NCBI GenBank assembly: GCA_040506895.1
Contig: JBEVVY010000001.1
Coordinates: 434,001 to 498,000 of the forward strand
From: Sedimenticola_A sp040506895
Lineage (GTDB): Bacteria; Pseudomonadota; Gammaproteobacteria; Chromatiales; Chromatiaceae
Length of the DNA: 64,000 nt
Reading direction: 5' to 3'
This document shows, one piece after another, positions 50,175-58,384 of the stretch. How positions within the stretch are numbered: the first letter of the stretch is position 1; every line of letters starts with the position of its first letter. A program made the translations under genes and the position numbers. The notes beneath the pieces are model-generated. The model made no database searches and was not told the origin of the DNA. It saw nothing but the letters and a program-made list of their open reading frames with translations.

Positions 50175-50834
50175 ATGAAATTAACTAAAACAAAGGCGAT
50201 TGTGCTTGGGTGTCTGCTGGTGCTGCCTATCAGCAAGGCTTTTGCTGTACCGGTGGTATATTCCGGTTATGACGCAGGATCTGGGTCTTTGGCTGCGTCA
50301 CCCAATGCTACTGCAGCGGCAGCTTCCTTCGATGCTGCTGTAACTGGTTCGTCCATCATAGATTTCGAATCCACCATTCCTTCCGATGTAACTATTACTG
50401 GCGGTACAACCACAAATAATGCCGGATGTTCAGCCGCACTTTGTGGCTACAATACAACAGTCGGGGGTAGCTATTTCAGCCGTGTATATGGTGGAACCAG
50501 TACTTTTGATTTTTCAACCCCAATCGATTCCTTTGGAGCCTATTTCACCGGCTGGCAGATCAGCACCCAAACCCTGTTGCTGACTTACTCGGATGCATCG
50601 ACTGTTTTGCTGAATATGCCAACTGCAAGCTCAACAGGCGGTACAGTTTTCTTTGGCTTCACTGATGCAGGTGCAAGCATCACAAGTGTTACCTATAACG
50701 CAGTGAATGACATCGTCATGGTAGATGACGTTCGTTATCGTACATCAGGTGATATTCCTGAGCCTGCTACCTTGGCTCTGATGGGTCTTGGTCTGGCAGG
50801 GATTGGCTTCTCACGTAGAAAGAAAGTGAGCTAA
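50175..50834 (+). CDS. PEP-CTERM sorting domain protein 4
   Basis: A 219-residue exported protein. The signal peptide has hydrophobic AIVLGCLLVLPISKAFA. The body is Thr/Ser/Gly-rich and beta-rich (SIIDFESTIPSDVTITGGTT; IDSFGAYFTGWQISTQTLLL), resembling carbohydrate-associated PEP-CTERM proteins of unknown function. It contains one close pair of Cys (CSAALC). The end is IPEPATLALMGLGLAGIG followed by FSRRKKVS. It stands alone inside the flagellar region but has the same box and sigma-54 promoter arrangement as the array at 23-26 kb. AAGGAGC precedes the start by about 10 bases. Confidence 0.9.
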   Translation: MKLTKTKAIVLGCLLVLPISKAFAVPVVYSGYDAGSGSLAASPNATAAAASFDAAVTGSSIIDFESTIPSDVTITGGTTTNNAGCSAALCGYNTTVGGSYFSRVYGGTSTFDFSTPIDSFGAYFTGWQISTQTLLLTYSDASTVLLNMPTASSTGGTVFFGFTDAGASITSVTYNAVNDIVMVDDVRYRTSGDIPEPATLALMGLGLAGIGFSRRKKVS

Positions 50835-50857
50835 GAGCCCGTCTCACAAAAAGAAAA

Positions 50858-50890
50858 ACAAACCCCGCATTTCCGCGGGGTTTGTTTTTT
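50858..50890 (+). terminator. Rho-independent terminator of PEP-CTERM gene 4
   Basis: ACAAACCCCGC / GCGGGGTTTGT, 11-bp perfect stem, ATTTCC loop, then TTTTT. The A-rich 5' side suggests it may also work for the opposing fliK operon end. Confidence 0.9.
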
Positions 50891-50956
50891 GTGTTGATTA
50901 ATCTTCAGTTAATCTGATTCAGAATGAAGCAGTTACTGGATGACTCGCTTTCTTGT

Positions 50957-51256
50957 TTAGGTTTCTGGATCCTCCTGGAACCCGGGCGGCCGTTTCCCCG
51001 ATACCAGGTAAGCGAAGGCGATGACCTCGGCAATCGTCCTGTAAAGGGTCTCAGGAATCTCGTCACCCAGGGGTATCTGGGCCAGGATGGCAGCCATTTC
51101 CGGATCCTTTTCCAGGGGTATGCCGTGCTGTTCCGCCAGTTCGAAGATCCTTGCGGCGAGTTCTCCCTGGCCCTTGGCGGTCACCCGGGGGGCGTTCTCC
51201 CCATCGTAGAGCAGGGCGACGGCGACTTCGGGTGCCTGTGTAAAAGTTTCGCTCAT
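50957..51256 (-). CDS. FlhB-like C-terminal export switch protein (EscU/YscU family)
   Basis: A 99-residue protein corresponding to the cytoplasmic C-terminal domain of FlhB without the membrane part: VALLYDGENAPRVTAKGQGE, then LAEQHGIPLEKDPEMAAILA and LGDEIPETLYRTIAEVIAFAY. The NPTH autocleavage motif of full FlhB is absent, consistent with the stand-alone FlhB2-type genes found next to fliK. It may modulate the switch from hook to filament export. Its start overlaps the fliK stop by 4 bases. Confidence 0.9.
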   Translation of the reverse strand: MSETFTQAPEVAVALLYDGENAPRVTAKGQGELAARIFELAEQHGIPLEKDPEMAAILAQIPLGDEIPETLYRTIAEVIAFAYLVSGKRPPGFQEDPET

Positions 51257-52932
51257 GCTTTTTCATCCAGTATCGGTTTCGGGTTGTGCAGCCTCAGCTC
51301 CTCGGTTTCGGGCTTGCCCTGGCGGGCCGAGAGTTTGCCGACCCTCAGGCCCGCGCGCTGAAAGGCGGCATCGAGCCTGGGCAGCTCCCGTTCGATCCTG
51401 CCGGCGCTCTCCGGCAGTTGTGCCACGAAGTGGCTGGAGACCAGGTCTTCGGTCAGGGTGAGCATCGCTTTCACCGGTCCCAGGCCCTGCAGGTCGAAGT
51501 TGAGGCTGACGGTCCAGAGGTCATCTCCCTCTCCATTGGCGCCACGCTCCTCCCTGGCGATACGCAGCATGAAGTTGTCGTCGTGGTCACTGTTGTTGAC
51601 CGGTATCTCCATCTGCCACACCTGCCGGGGCTGGTCTTCCACGGGGACCGAGGCGAGCTGGTGCATCTGTACCCTGGCCAGGGCGCTCTCGGTCTGGCCC
51701 AGCAGTTCGGCAATAAAACGTCCCAGGGCACCTTCGGCACCGGTGGGTTGTTGAGCGGTGCCACCCTGTTGCCGGGGGGTCGGTGTGGCAGGCGCATTGG
51801 CCGGCAGGCGCCTCAGCAACAGCAGAAGTTGCAGCAGGCTGGCCTTGAAGTCGTTGGGTTGGACGATGTTTCGCGAGAGACCCGCTTCCAGGAACAGCCC
51901 GGACATCTCCAGGGCGGTGCGTATCCTTTCCGGTGTTATGGGCCTGTCGGCAGGCAGGTTGTTTCCCAGAACCCGCTGGGCTGCATCGAGGAGAGCCTGG
52001 GGTACCTTGTTGTCGGGATTCGACGGGGCAGGTCCTGTAGCCGTTTTTATGGCGTTTGCCAGCGCCTGTTGAACCGCCTGCCGGCGTGGAATGCCGGCTC
52101 CCGGAATATTTTCGCGGGCGGACCGGTTTTCGGCGGGCCTGTTGTCAGCCGCTGCTGGCGGGAGAGGCCTCGAGGCTTCAACTGCTGCACGGTAGGCCGG
52201 TGGCAGGCTGTTTCTCAGAACGGTCCGGGTCAGGACCTCACTGGCACTCGTTTGGGGGTTTGAAGGGGATGTTCCCGCAGCAGATGACGTCAGGACAGCC
52301 GAGATACGTCCCGTGGTATGGGTTGCCGGCTGCGGGATGGTGACTGTAGGGCGCTCTCTGGAAACCGGTTGTGCCAGGGGCAGCATGCGCTTCAATTGGG
52401 CAACGATGGCAGCGGGGCTGTTCAACCCCTTCCATGACTGTATAAAGGGGACAGGAATACGCTTTGTATCCACCCCGGCTGCTTGTTGGGCGGCCGGTTG
52501 ATTTCGGGCCGTTTCAACAGTACGTGTCGCTGATTCGGCGGGTGACGATCTGGACTCGCCCTGAACCGGAACCGGGTTGTTGAATAGTGCCCTCAGTTTG
52601 TTTAAAAAGAGTGGCAGGGGCTGTTGCCTGGGCAGGATCGCGCGGATCAGTTTGGACTGCAGTTCTGCCAGGGTGCTTTCCCTGACAAGGCCCAGTTCGG
52701 GGGTGCTGCCTGCCTTCACCAACTTGATGCTGAGTTGCTGCCCCTGCTCGAGAGGGATATTGGTGCGGACAGGGATCTCTGTGCGGCCGATCTGCAGCTT
52801 GGCGATGCTGTTGGTGGTGGGTGCGACCACCGTCGCCCTGACGGTCTGGCCGGGCCTGATGCTCTCGAGCAGCCGGCTGCGGGTCTCTTCGATGAAGAGT
52901 CGCGGGTTGTTGGTCAGGTCGGAAATCTGCAT
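51253..52932 (-). CDS. fliK: Flagellar hook-length control protein FliK
   Basis: A 559-residue protein. Residues about 1-70 have MQISDLTNNPRLFIEETRSR and a conserved beta segment. A long low-complexity Pro/Ala/Thr/Gln region (about 110-360) acts as the molecular ruler. The C-terminal hook-control domain (about 440-545) includes WTVSLNFDLQGLGPVKAML and SSHFVAQLPESAGRIERELP. Such ruler regions vary in length, so size is unremarkable. A sigma-28-type promoter at 53000-53026 precedes it on the same strand. It is coupled to the FlhB-like gene. Confidence 0.9.
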   Translation of the reverse strand: MQISDLTNNPRLFIEETRSRLLESIRPGQTVRATVVAPTTNSIAKLQIGRTEIPVRTNIPLEQGQQLSIKLVKAGSTPELGLVRESTLAELQSKLIRAILPRQQPLPLFLNKLRALFNNPVPVQGESRSSPAESATRTVETARNQPAAQQAAGVDTKRIPVPFIQSWKGLNSPAAIVAQLKRMLPLAQPVSRERPTVTIPQPATHTTGRISAVLTSSAAGTSPSNPQTSASEVLTRTVLRNSLPPAYRAAVEASRPLPPAAADNRPAENRSARENIPGAGIPRRQAVQQALANAIKTATGPAPSNPDNKVPQALLDAAQRVLGNNLPADRPITPERIRTALEMSGLFLEAGLSRNIVQPNDFKASLLQLLLLLRRLPANAPATPTPRQQGGTAQQPTGAEGALGRFIAELLGQTESALARVQMHQLASVPVEDQPRQVWQMEIPVNNSDHDDNFMLRIAREERGANGEGDDLWTVSLNFDLQGLGPVKAMLTLTEDLVSSHFVAQLPESAGRIERELPRLDAAFQRAGLRVGKLSARQGKPETEELRLHNPKPILDEKA

Positions 52933-52999
52933 GGCTATCCGGTGGCGACAGGCCCTGTATGGAACAATAATGCGCGTTTTATCGGAACTGCTCTACAGT

Positions 53000-53026
53000 T
53001 TATCGGCAGTTCATGACAACTATTTA
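53000..53026 (-). promoter_or_regulatory. Sigma-28 (FliA) promoter of fliK
   Basis: On the minus strand TAAA (53026-53023), a 15-base spacer, then GCCGATAA (53007-53000), matching the FliA consensus closely, about 70 bp before the fliK ATG. A second partial site (TAAA, 14 bases, then CCGATAA) overlaps just downstream. Confidence 0.75.
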
Positions 53027-53046
53027 TCGAAATAGGCTAAGGTTTT

Positions 53047-53315
53047 TAGGGCCTGCTAATGCGCAATGAATCATGCCTACTGAGACCATTTTTTTGCTCA
53101 ACAAGGCAGAAGGAGTGTAGTGTATTGAATATACATAAGCGACTGATAACGCCGTTGAGCGGAAAAATGGCCTCAGCCCTTTGGGTTGCCCCTGAAATAG
53201 CGCCACTCATCGTTGCTCGTTGCTTATTTGGAGTGACCAAACTACGCGCCTCGCGCCTTGATTGGCACTTTTTCAGGGGCAACAGGCACGATTCATTGCG
53301 CGTTAACAGGCCCTA
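53047..53315. mobile_element. MITE-like element with about 32-bp terminal inverted repeats
   Basis: The left end TAGGGCCTGCTAATGCGCAA (53047 onward) and the right end (up to 53315) are inverted repeats over about 32 bp with a few mismatches: both contain GCGCAATGAATC and TGCCT. A nested inverted pair near TTGCCCCTGAAA (about 53184) and TTTTTCAGGGGCAAC (about 53269) lies inside. Flanking TA dinucleotides could be an IS630/Tc1-type target duplication. No transposase frame. It sits immediately before the pentapeptide gene and may supply part of its leader. Confidence 0.72.
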
Positions 53316-53319
53316 GGTG

Positions 53320-54246
53320 ATGAACGACGAAACAGAAGAAATAGAAGAAGTAGGCAAGCAGACGCTCTGGTATGTCCGACGCAAGGGCAAGCCCCAGGGG
53401 CCTTTTCCCAGTGGTACGGTCAGGCGTTTCGTATCCCTCGGAAGGATCCTTCTCACCGACGAGGTGAGCATGGACAAGGAACAGTGGCAGAAGGTGTCTG
53501 AGGTGCCTGAAGTGGTCTCTCCCGAAATCCGCAAGGCCGCGGCGGAGGGGAGACTGGATGAGCTGTTGCCTACCAGGCTGAGGGAGGATGAGCGTACCGG
53601 CAACGAGCGCCGTTCCCCAAATGCTCCCCCTAAAGTGGTCAGCCGCCGCCAGGGCGAACGACGGGAGGATGAGCCCGAGATCGCCCAGCGGCATCGCAAG
53701 GCGAAGACCACGCTGAAAGCCGAGGTCGAGAAAGAGAAGAGTGCCTTCCCATTGATCGGTGCGGCGGTGATCGCGGTGCTGGTGGCGGTGGTGCTTGGTT
53801 ACGGCTTCCTGGTTGATAGGCCGGAGAAGGAGCCCGATCCGGACTGCACCGCGGCAGCGGCTCCCGGTGTGAACTGGCGCAACTGCCGCCTGGATGGCCT
53901 GGAGGCGGAAGGCAAGGATATGCAGGGTGCACTGCTGAACAACGCGGTACTGAGAGGCGGCAAGCTCTCCGGCAGCCTCCTGAACGGTGCCGATCTGCAG
54001 TATGTAGACTTCAGCGGATCGGATCTCAGCTACAGCGAGATGCAGGGAGCCCTGCTGAAAGGGGCCGGCCTGCGCAAGGCGGATCTCTCCTACGCGGACC
54101 TCACCAATGCCGATCTCAGTTTCAGTGACCTGAGCGGGGCCAATCTCGGTGGTTCGGTGATGAGCGGTGCCCGGTTCGACAACGCGATCTGGATCGACGG
54201 AAAGACCTGCGAGGCAGGCTCGGTGGGGCGCTGCATCACCCGCTGA
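53320..54246 (+). CDS. GYF-like/pentapeptide-repeat membrane protein
   Basis: A 308-residue protein. Residues about 15-65 form a GYF_2-like domain (LWYVRRKGKPQGPFPSGTV). A charged linker leads to one transmembrane helix (FPLIGAAVIAVLVAVVLGYG, about 145-167). The C-terminal half is a pentapeptide right-handed helix (A-D/N-L-x-x repeats such as LSYSEMQGALLKGAGLRKAD, then YADLTNADLSFSDLSGANL) ending with a Cys pair. Topology predicts a periplasmic repeat domain; the partner is unknown. ATG 53320 lies five bases beyond the MITE-like element. It overlaps the convergent amrA gene by 11 bases. Confidence 0.85.
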   Translation: MNDETEEIEEVGKQTLWYVRRKGKPQGPFPSGTVRRFVSLGRILLTDEVSMDKEQWQKVSEVPEVVSPEIRKAAAEGRLDELLPTRLREDERTGNERRSPNAPPKVVSRRQGERREDEPEIAQRHRKAKTTLKAEVEKEKSAFPLIGAAVIAVLVAVVLGYGFLVDRPEKEPDPDCTAAAAPGVNWRNCRLDGLEAEGKDMQGALLNNAVLRGGKLSGSLLNGADLQYVDFSGSDLSYSEMQGALLKGAGLRKADLSYADLTNADLSFSDLSGANLGGSVMSGARFDNAIWIDGKTCEAGSVGRCITR

Positions 54247-54838
54247 GGGGTTTCTCTGCCGCGAAGGATTCGGTCTCGTAGCGGTAGATTTTGATCTCGT
54301 CCGACCAGTGGTCTGCGGGCAGTCCCGCCTTGAGTTTCAGGTGACTCAGAAACTGCGCCGGCTGGGGCAGCTGATCCCAAACCGAGGGCAGGAACGTGCC
54401 GCGGCGCATACCCTCGGTGAGAATCAGGCCATCCACGCCCGGTCGCATCTTCGAGAGCAGCTCCTGCTCGGAGTTGAACTCCAGGGGCTCGGCCGGTGTA
54501 AGCACAGAGATGTGTATCTCCAGGCCCTCCATCTCCCGCCGGTCAAGCTTCGGGAAGCGGGGGTCCATGAATGCGGCAGCAAAGGCGTTATCCGCCACAT
54601 CCTTCACCAGCTGCTGTATCGCCTCCAGGTGGCCGATGCAGCCCCTCAGGTTGCCCTGGCGGTTGAGGGTGACAAAACAGGCACGCTCTGCCTGAAGCTC
54701 TTCAGGATAGTCGGCAACCTCGACGGCCAGCGGTGTGCCTTTATCGAGGCCATGGCGAATCGAGGCCTCTGCCAGCGCCAGGAGCGTTCTTCTGGCCTCG
54801 TCGGAGAGCCTCTTACCGATCTCTTCAGTTGAAAGCAT
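54236..54838 (-). CDS. amrA: AmmeMemoRadiSam system protein A (AMMECR1 domain)
   Basis: A 200-residue AMMECR1-type protein. RACFVTLNRQGNLRGCIGHL is the family hallmark, with FAAAFMDPRFPKLDRREMEG and GLILTEGMRRGTFLPSVWDQ following. The biochemical role is unknown; it co-occurs with Memo-like and radical SAM partners and may act in an RNA or protein modification. It overlaps the Memo gene start-to-end by 14 bases on the same strand. Confidence 0.93.
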   Translation of the reverse strand: MLSTEEIGKRLSDEARRTLLALAEASIRHGLDKGTPLAVEVADYPEELQAERACFVTLNRQGNLRGCIGHLEAIQQLVKDVADNAFAAAFMDPRFPKLDRREMEGLEIHISVLTPAEPLEFNSEQELLSKMRPGVDGLILTEGMRRGTFLPSVWDQLPQPAQFLSHLKLKAGLPADHWSDEIKIYRYETESFAAEKPLSG

Positions 54839-55613
54839 AGGCGCCGTACCCGACCACCTGGTTCCTTGGCCCTGCGGTGTCTCCCGAGTTGCGCAGGTCC
54901 AGGGTGGTGGCCTTCAGATGATGATGCCTGGCGGCGAGCAGCAGTCCGCTGACCGGTGTGCGGCCACAGGCGTTGTTGTAGCCCAGCCGGTCGGGCTCCA
55001 GCTCCTCGATGGCGCGGGTGGCTTCCGCATCCATCTCTCTGGCGGTCTCGTAATCCATGTAGTGGCTCAGGTCCGAACTGATCACGATAAGCGTCTCATC
55101 GCCGCCCCACAGCCGCTCGATCACCTCCTCGACCTGTTCCGGCGTGGCGTCGCTCACCAGCAGGGGGACGATGGTGAAATCATCGAGACACTCCTGCAGG
55201 AAGGGGATATGCACCTCCAGTGCATGCTCGTTCTCGAAAGGCTGCTCCAGCTGGTTGACCTGGGAGAGGTCGTCCAGTGATGCCAGCGCCTCCCTGTCCA
55301 CCTTCACCTGGCCCAGGGGGGTCTCGAAATAGTCCGCGGCGCTGTAGGCGAGCCCCCTGAAGGCCATGCGGTGGGAGGGGGCGAAGAGGATCACCCGGTT
55401 GACGCTCTGCCGCACGCCCGAGAGCTGGGCATAGGCGCTGCCGGCGATGGGGCCGGAGTAGACGTAGCCGGCATGGGGGGCGACCAGTGCCTTTGGGGAT
55501 GCAATGCGGCCCGGGGTGGCCGCGCCGAGAAACTGGTGAACATCCTGGCGAAGTTCTTGCGGATCAGCCGGATAGAAGAGTCCAGCCACTGCAGGCCTGC
55601 GAATCTTGTTCAT
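54825..55613 (-). CDS. amrB: AmmeMemoRadiSam system protein B (Memo-like)
   Basis: A 262-residue protein of the Memo family, related to class III non-heme iron dioxygenases. RRPAVAGLFYPADPQELR opens the protein; metal-site His residues lie in VAPHAGYVYSGPIAG, EHALEVHIPFLQ and ISSDLSHYMDYETA. GNNACGRTPVSGLLLAA is also typical. It is divergent from the radical SAM gene across about 100 bp and coupled to amrA. Confidence 0.94.
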   Translation of the reverse strand: MNKIRRPAVAGLFYPADPQELRQDVHQFLGAATPGRIASPKALVAPHAGYVYSGPIAGSAYAQLSGVRQSVNRVILFAPSHRMAFRGLAYSAADYFETPLGQVKVDREALASLDDLSQVNQLEQPFENEHALEVHIPFLQECLDDFTIVPLLVSDATPEQVEEVIERLWGGDETLIVISSDLSHYMDYETAREMDAEATRAIEELEPDRLGYNNACGRTPVSGLLLAARHHHLKATTLDLRNSGDTAGPRNQVVGYGAYAFN

Positions 55614-55715
55614 CTCAGCCTCCTGTTCTGTATATCAGTAACAATGAAACCAGATGAGCGAAAAATCAAGGAACGAGAGCGAACTATACTTGTTATGCAG
55701 GTATGGAGGTGCGAA

Positions 55716-56807
55716 GTGCAACCGATCCAACACAGCCACCCGACAACCTACTGGCACCGGCTCGAAGGGGGGAGGGTGCAGTGCGATCTCTGTCCCCGCG
55801 AGTGCAAGCTGAAGGAGGGTCAGCAGGGTCTCTGTTTCGTCAGGGCCTGTGAGGGTGGCGAGATCGTGCTGACCACCTATGGCCTCTCCAGCGGTTTCTG
55901 TATCGATCCCATCGAGAAGAAACCCCTCAACCATTTTCTGCCGGGTACCCCGGTCTTCTCGTTCGGTACCGCGGGATGCAACCTGGCGTGCCGCTTCTGC
56001 CAGAACTGGGATATGAGCAAATCCCGGGAGATGCACACCCTGGCCGATGCCGCCTCGCCGGAGGCGATCGCCCGCACAGCCAGGGAGCTGGATTGCCGGA
56101 GTGTCGCCTACACCTATAACGATCCGGTGATCTTCATGGAGTATGCCATCGATACCGCCATTGCCTGCAGGGAGTTGGGCGTCAAGTCGGTTGCAGTCAC
56201 CGCAGGCTATATCTCCCCCGGCCCAAGGGAGGAGTTCTTCAGTTACATGGACGCCGCCAACGTGGATCTGAAGGCGTTCACCGAACGCTTCTACCACAAG
56301 CTGACCGGCGGACACCTGCAGCCGATTCTCGACAACCTGCTCTATCTCAGGTACGAGACCGATGTCTGGGTGGAGCTCACCACCCTGTTGATACCGGGAG
56401 AGAACGACTCAGAGAAAGAACTGAATGAGATGACCGCCTGGGTGGTGGAGCACCTGGGGCCCGATGTACCCATGCATTTCACCGCTTTCCATCCTGACTG
56501 GAAGATGCGGGACAAACCTCCGACTCCCGCCTCGACACTCACCATGGCCAGGGAGATCGCCATGCGTAACGGTGTGCACTACGCCTATACCGGGAATGTA
56601 CACGACAGCAGCGGCGGCAGTACCTGGTGTCCAGAGTGCGGCAAACTTTTGATCGAACGCGACTGGTATCAGCTCGGACGCTGGAACCTGACAGACAGCG
56701 GTTGCTGCAATGGCTGTGGCACGCAAATCGCCGGTGTATTCGATCCCTCCGGGCCGGGAACCTGGGGGGCGAAGCGCCTGCCCGTGAGAATGGCCGGTGG
56801 TCATTAA
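55716..56807 (+). CDS. amrS: AmmeMemoRadiSam system radical SAM enzyme
   Basis: A 363-residue radical SAM protein of the pyruvate formate-lyase-activating-enzyme-like group. An N-terminal Cys cluster (CDLCPRECKLKEGQQGLCFVR) precedes the SAM [4Fe-4S] motif CNLACRFC. SYTYNDPVIFMEYA-like and NVDLKAFTERFY segments follow, and a C-terminal zinc-ribbon-like region has CPECGK and CCNGCG. The substrate is unknown. GTG 55716 is chosen because GGAGG lies about 6 bases upstream and it matches the family N terminus; upstream in-frame ATGs lack support. Its stop codon falls inside the left arm of the 328-bp inverted-repeat element. Confidence 0.93.
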   Translation: MQPIQHSHPTTYWHRLEGGRVQCDLCPRECKLKEGQQGLCFVRACEGGEIVLTTYGLSSGFCIDPIEKKPLNHFLPGTPVFSFGTAGCNLACRFCQNWDMSKSREMHTLADAASPEAIARTARELDCRSVAYTYNDPVIFMEYAIDTAIACRELGVKSVAVTAGYISPGPREEFFSYMDAANVDLKAFTERFYHKLTGGHLQPILDNLLYLRYETDVWVELTTLLIPGENDSEKELNEMTAWVVEHLGPDVPMHFTAFHPDWKMRDKPPTPASTLTMAREIAMRNGVHYAYTGNVHDSSGGSTWCPECGKLLIERDWYQLGRWNLTDSGCCNGCGTQIAGVFDPSGPGTWGAKRLPVRMAGGH

Positions 56808-57130
56808 CCCGGCGACCAAGTATATGGGGTTCAGTGCGCCAAGCATGCGCTTGATCAAGACGCGCCACGCAGGTAATAGTTACTCTATTGCCAAGTGGCG
56901 CAACGCCGGGCAAGGGCATGCTTGGCGCACCTAACATATTGATTTTAAGAGGCAGGCCGGCGTGTGCTGAGTGACAGGCTGCGTTACCGATACTTGCTGT
57001 AGAATGACTACAGCGGCATATCGATGCCTTGCCTACAGGGATGTAGGTACTTAGCGTGAGCAGGAGCGGAAGCTGTGCTGTCACTCAGCACACACCGGCT
57101 GAACCCGATATACTTGGTCGCCGGGTTAAT
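56803..57130. repeat. 328-bp element with 32-bp terminal inverted repeats and nested hairpins
   Basis: Terminal arms 56803-56834 and 57099-57130 are inverted repeats over 32 bp with one mismatch (ATTAACCCGGCGACCAAGTA at the left end). Inside are two further perfect inverted pairs: TGCGCCAAGCATGC (56835) with GCATGCTTGGCGCA, and GTGTGCTGAGTGACAG with CTGTCACTCAGCACAC, each enclosing smaller hairpins. No coding frame and no transposase. It could be a MITE or a structured DNA/RNA element. No target duplication is obvious. Confidence 0.85.
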
Positions 57131-57228
57131 AATTGACTGAGCGCATGGTGTCACAAAGGTTTGGCGGGTCAAATACTATTCATAATGGTGCTATCGAGAT
57201 CAGGCCAATCACCCTAAGGGAAACGAAG

Positions 57229-58335
57229 ATGATTTCCAAAACGGCAAAGATTTTTTTCCTGTTTCTGCTTTCCGGTTGCCTCTTCATCGGCAATGCCAGT
57301 GCCGAACCCTCTTCTGTGTGGGATGACGACTGGTTTGACAAGCATTCAGGAAATCCAACGTATGGTGCCGGGGGCGAGCGGTTGGATAATGCCAGGCCAG
57401 GCGACGACAGAAACTACAACACGGCGCCGCAGGAGAGGAGCAGGCCGGCAAGACAGGTCGATGTGTCGGCGCCTTACCCTCCCTACAGCGGAGCCAAGAC
57501 CACGATCGCGATCCTCGGTTTCGAGAACAAGGCCAAGGGGGTCTACGGCAGCAACGAGCTGGGCGAGGGGTTGGCCGAGATGCTCGGTACCGAACTGCTC
57601 AGGACCAACCGCTTCATCCTTATCGAGCGCCAGGCCCTGGGGGCGATACTCAAGGAGCAGGAGCTGGGCCTGACCGGACTGGTTCGTCAGGCAACCGCGC
57701 CGAGGATCGGTGGGCTGGCAGGTGCCAAGCTGCTGATCAAGGGTGTGGTCTCCGAGTTCCAGTACAAGTCCGGTGGCAGCAATATGGGCTTCGGCTACAA
57801 GGGGCTCGACCTGGGATCCAAGAGCACCACCGCCCATGTCGGTCTCGATATCAGGGTGATCGATGCCGCCAGCGGCCAGGTGATCGCCTCCGAACGTGCC
57901 ACCGCCCAGGCAAAATCGAGTGGTTTCAATATCGGGCTCTCAAAGGCAGGTGAGCCGTGGAAGATAAAGGGGGGCAACTTCCAGAGAACCCCCCTGGGTG
58001 CAGCCACCCGGCAGGCGATGCGGCAGGCGGTGGATTTCATTATCCAGCAGAGCGAAGGCATCGAGTGGACCGCCAGCGTGGTTAAAGCCGCGGGAAGGCA
58101 GATCTATATCAACCGCGGCGCCACGTCCAACATCAGGACCGGTGACCGTTTCGTGGTCTACTCGAAGGGGGAGAGCCTTATCGACCCTGAAACCGGGCTC
58201 GACCTGGGCTCCGATGAAGAGTTCTCCGGCAGCATCGTCATCACCGTGGTCAAGCAGAAGTACTCGATCGGTGAACTTGAACGCACCGCCAGGGGAGCGA
58301 ACATCAAGCGCGGGGATGTCGTAAAAAGAGACTGA
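57229..58335 (+). CDS. CsgG-family lipoprotein
   Basis: A 368-residue envelope protein. A lipoprotein signal is visible: hydrophobic IFFLFLLSGC with Cys in the lipobox, although a conventional cleavage after GNASA is also possible. The CsgG/curli-assembly domain covers about residues 85-260 (TIAILGFENKAKGVYGSNE; GTELLRTNRFILIERQALG; GVVSEFQYKSGGSNMGFGY). The C-terminal part (about 270-368) resembles FlgT-C/CsgG-associated beta domains (YINRGATSNIRTGDRFVVY). CsgG forms an outer membrane pore for curli, but most such relatives have other or unknown roles. AAGGGA precedes ATG 57229. It converges on the RHS gene, 49 bp apart. Confidence 0.86.
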   Translation: MISKTAKIFFLFLLSGCLFIGNASAEPSSVWDDDWFDKHSGNPTYGAGGERLDNARPGDDRNYNTAPQERSRPARQVDVSAPYPPYSGAKTTIAILGFENKAKGVYGSNELGEGLAEMLGTELLRTNRFILIERQALGAILKEQELGLTGLVRQATAPRIGGLAGAKLLIKGVVSEFQYKSGGSNMGFGYKGLDLGSKSTTAHVGLDIRVIDAASGQVIASERATAQAKSSGFNIGLSKAGEPWKIKGGNFQRTPLGAATRQAMRQAVDFIIQQSEGIEWTASVVKAAGRQIYINRGATSNIRTGDRFVVYSKGESLIDPETGLDLGSDEEFSGSIVITVVKQKYSIGELERTARGANIKRGDVVKRD

Positions 58336-58346
58336 GTAAATCCCAG

Positions 58347-58379
58347 GTACTGAAGCGCAGTCCGGCTGCGCTTCAGTAC
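58347..58379. terminator. Bidirectional hairpin between the CsgG-like and RHS genes
   Basis: GTACTGAAGCGCAG / CTGCGCTTCAGTAC, a perfect 14-bp stem with a TCCGG loop in the gap between convergent genes. No long T tract, so termination efficiency is uncertain. Confidence 0.65.
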
Positions 58380-58384
58380 TATTG

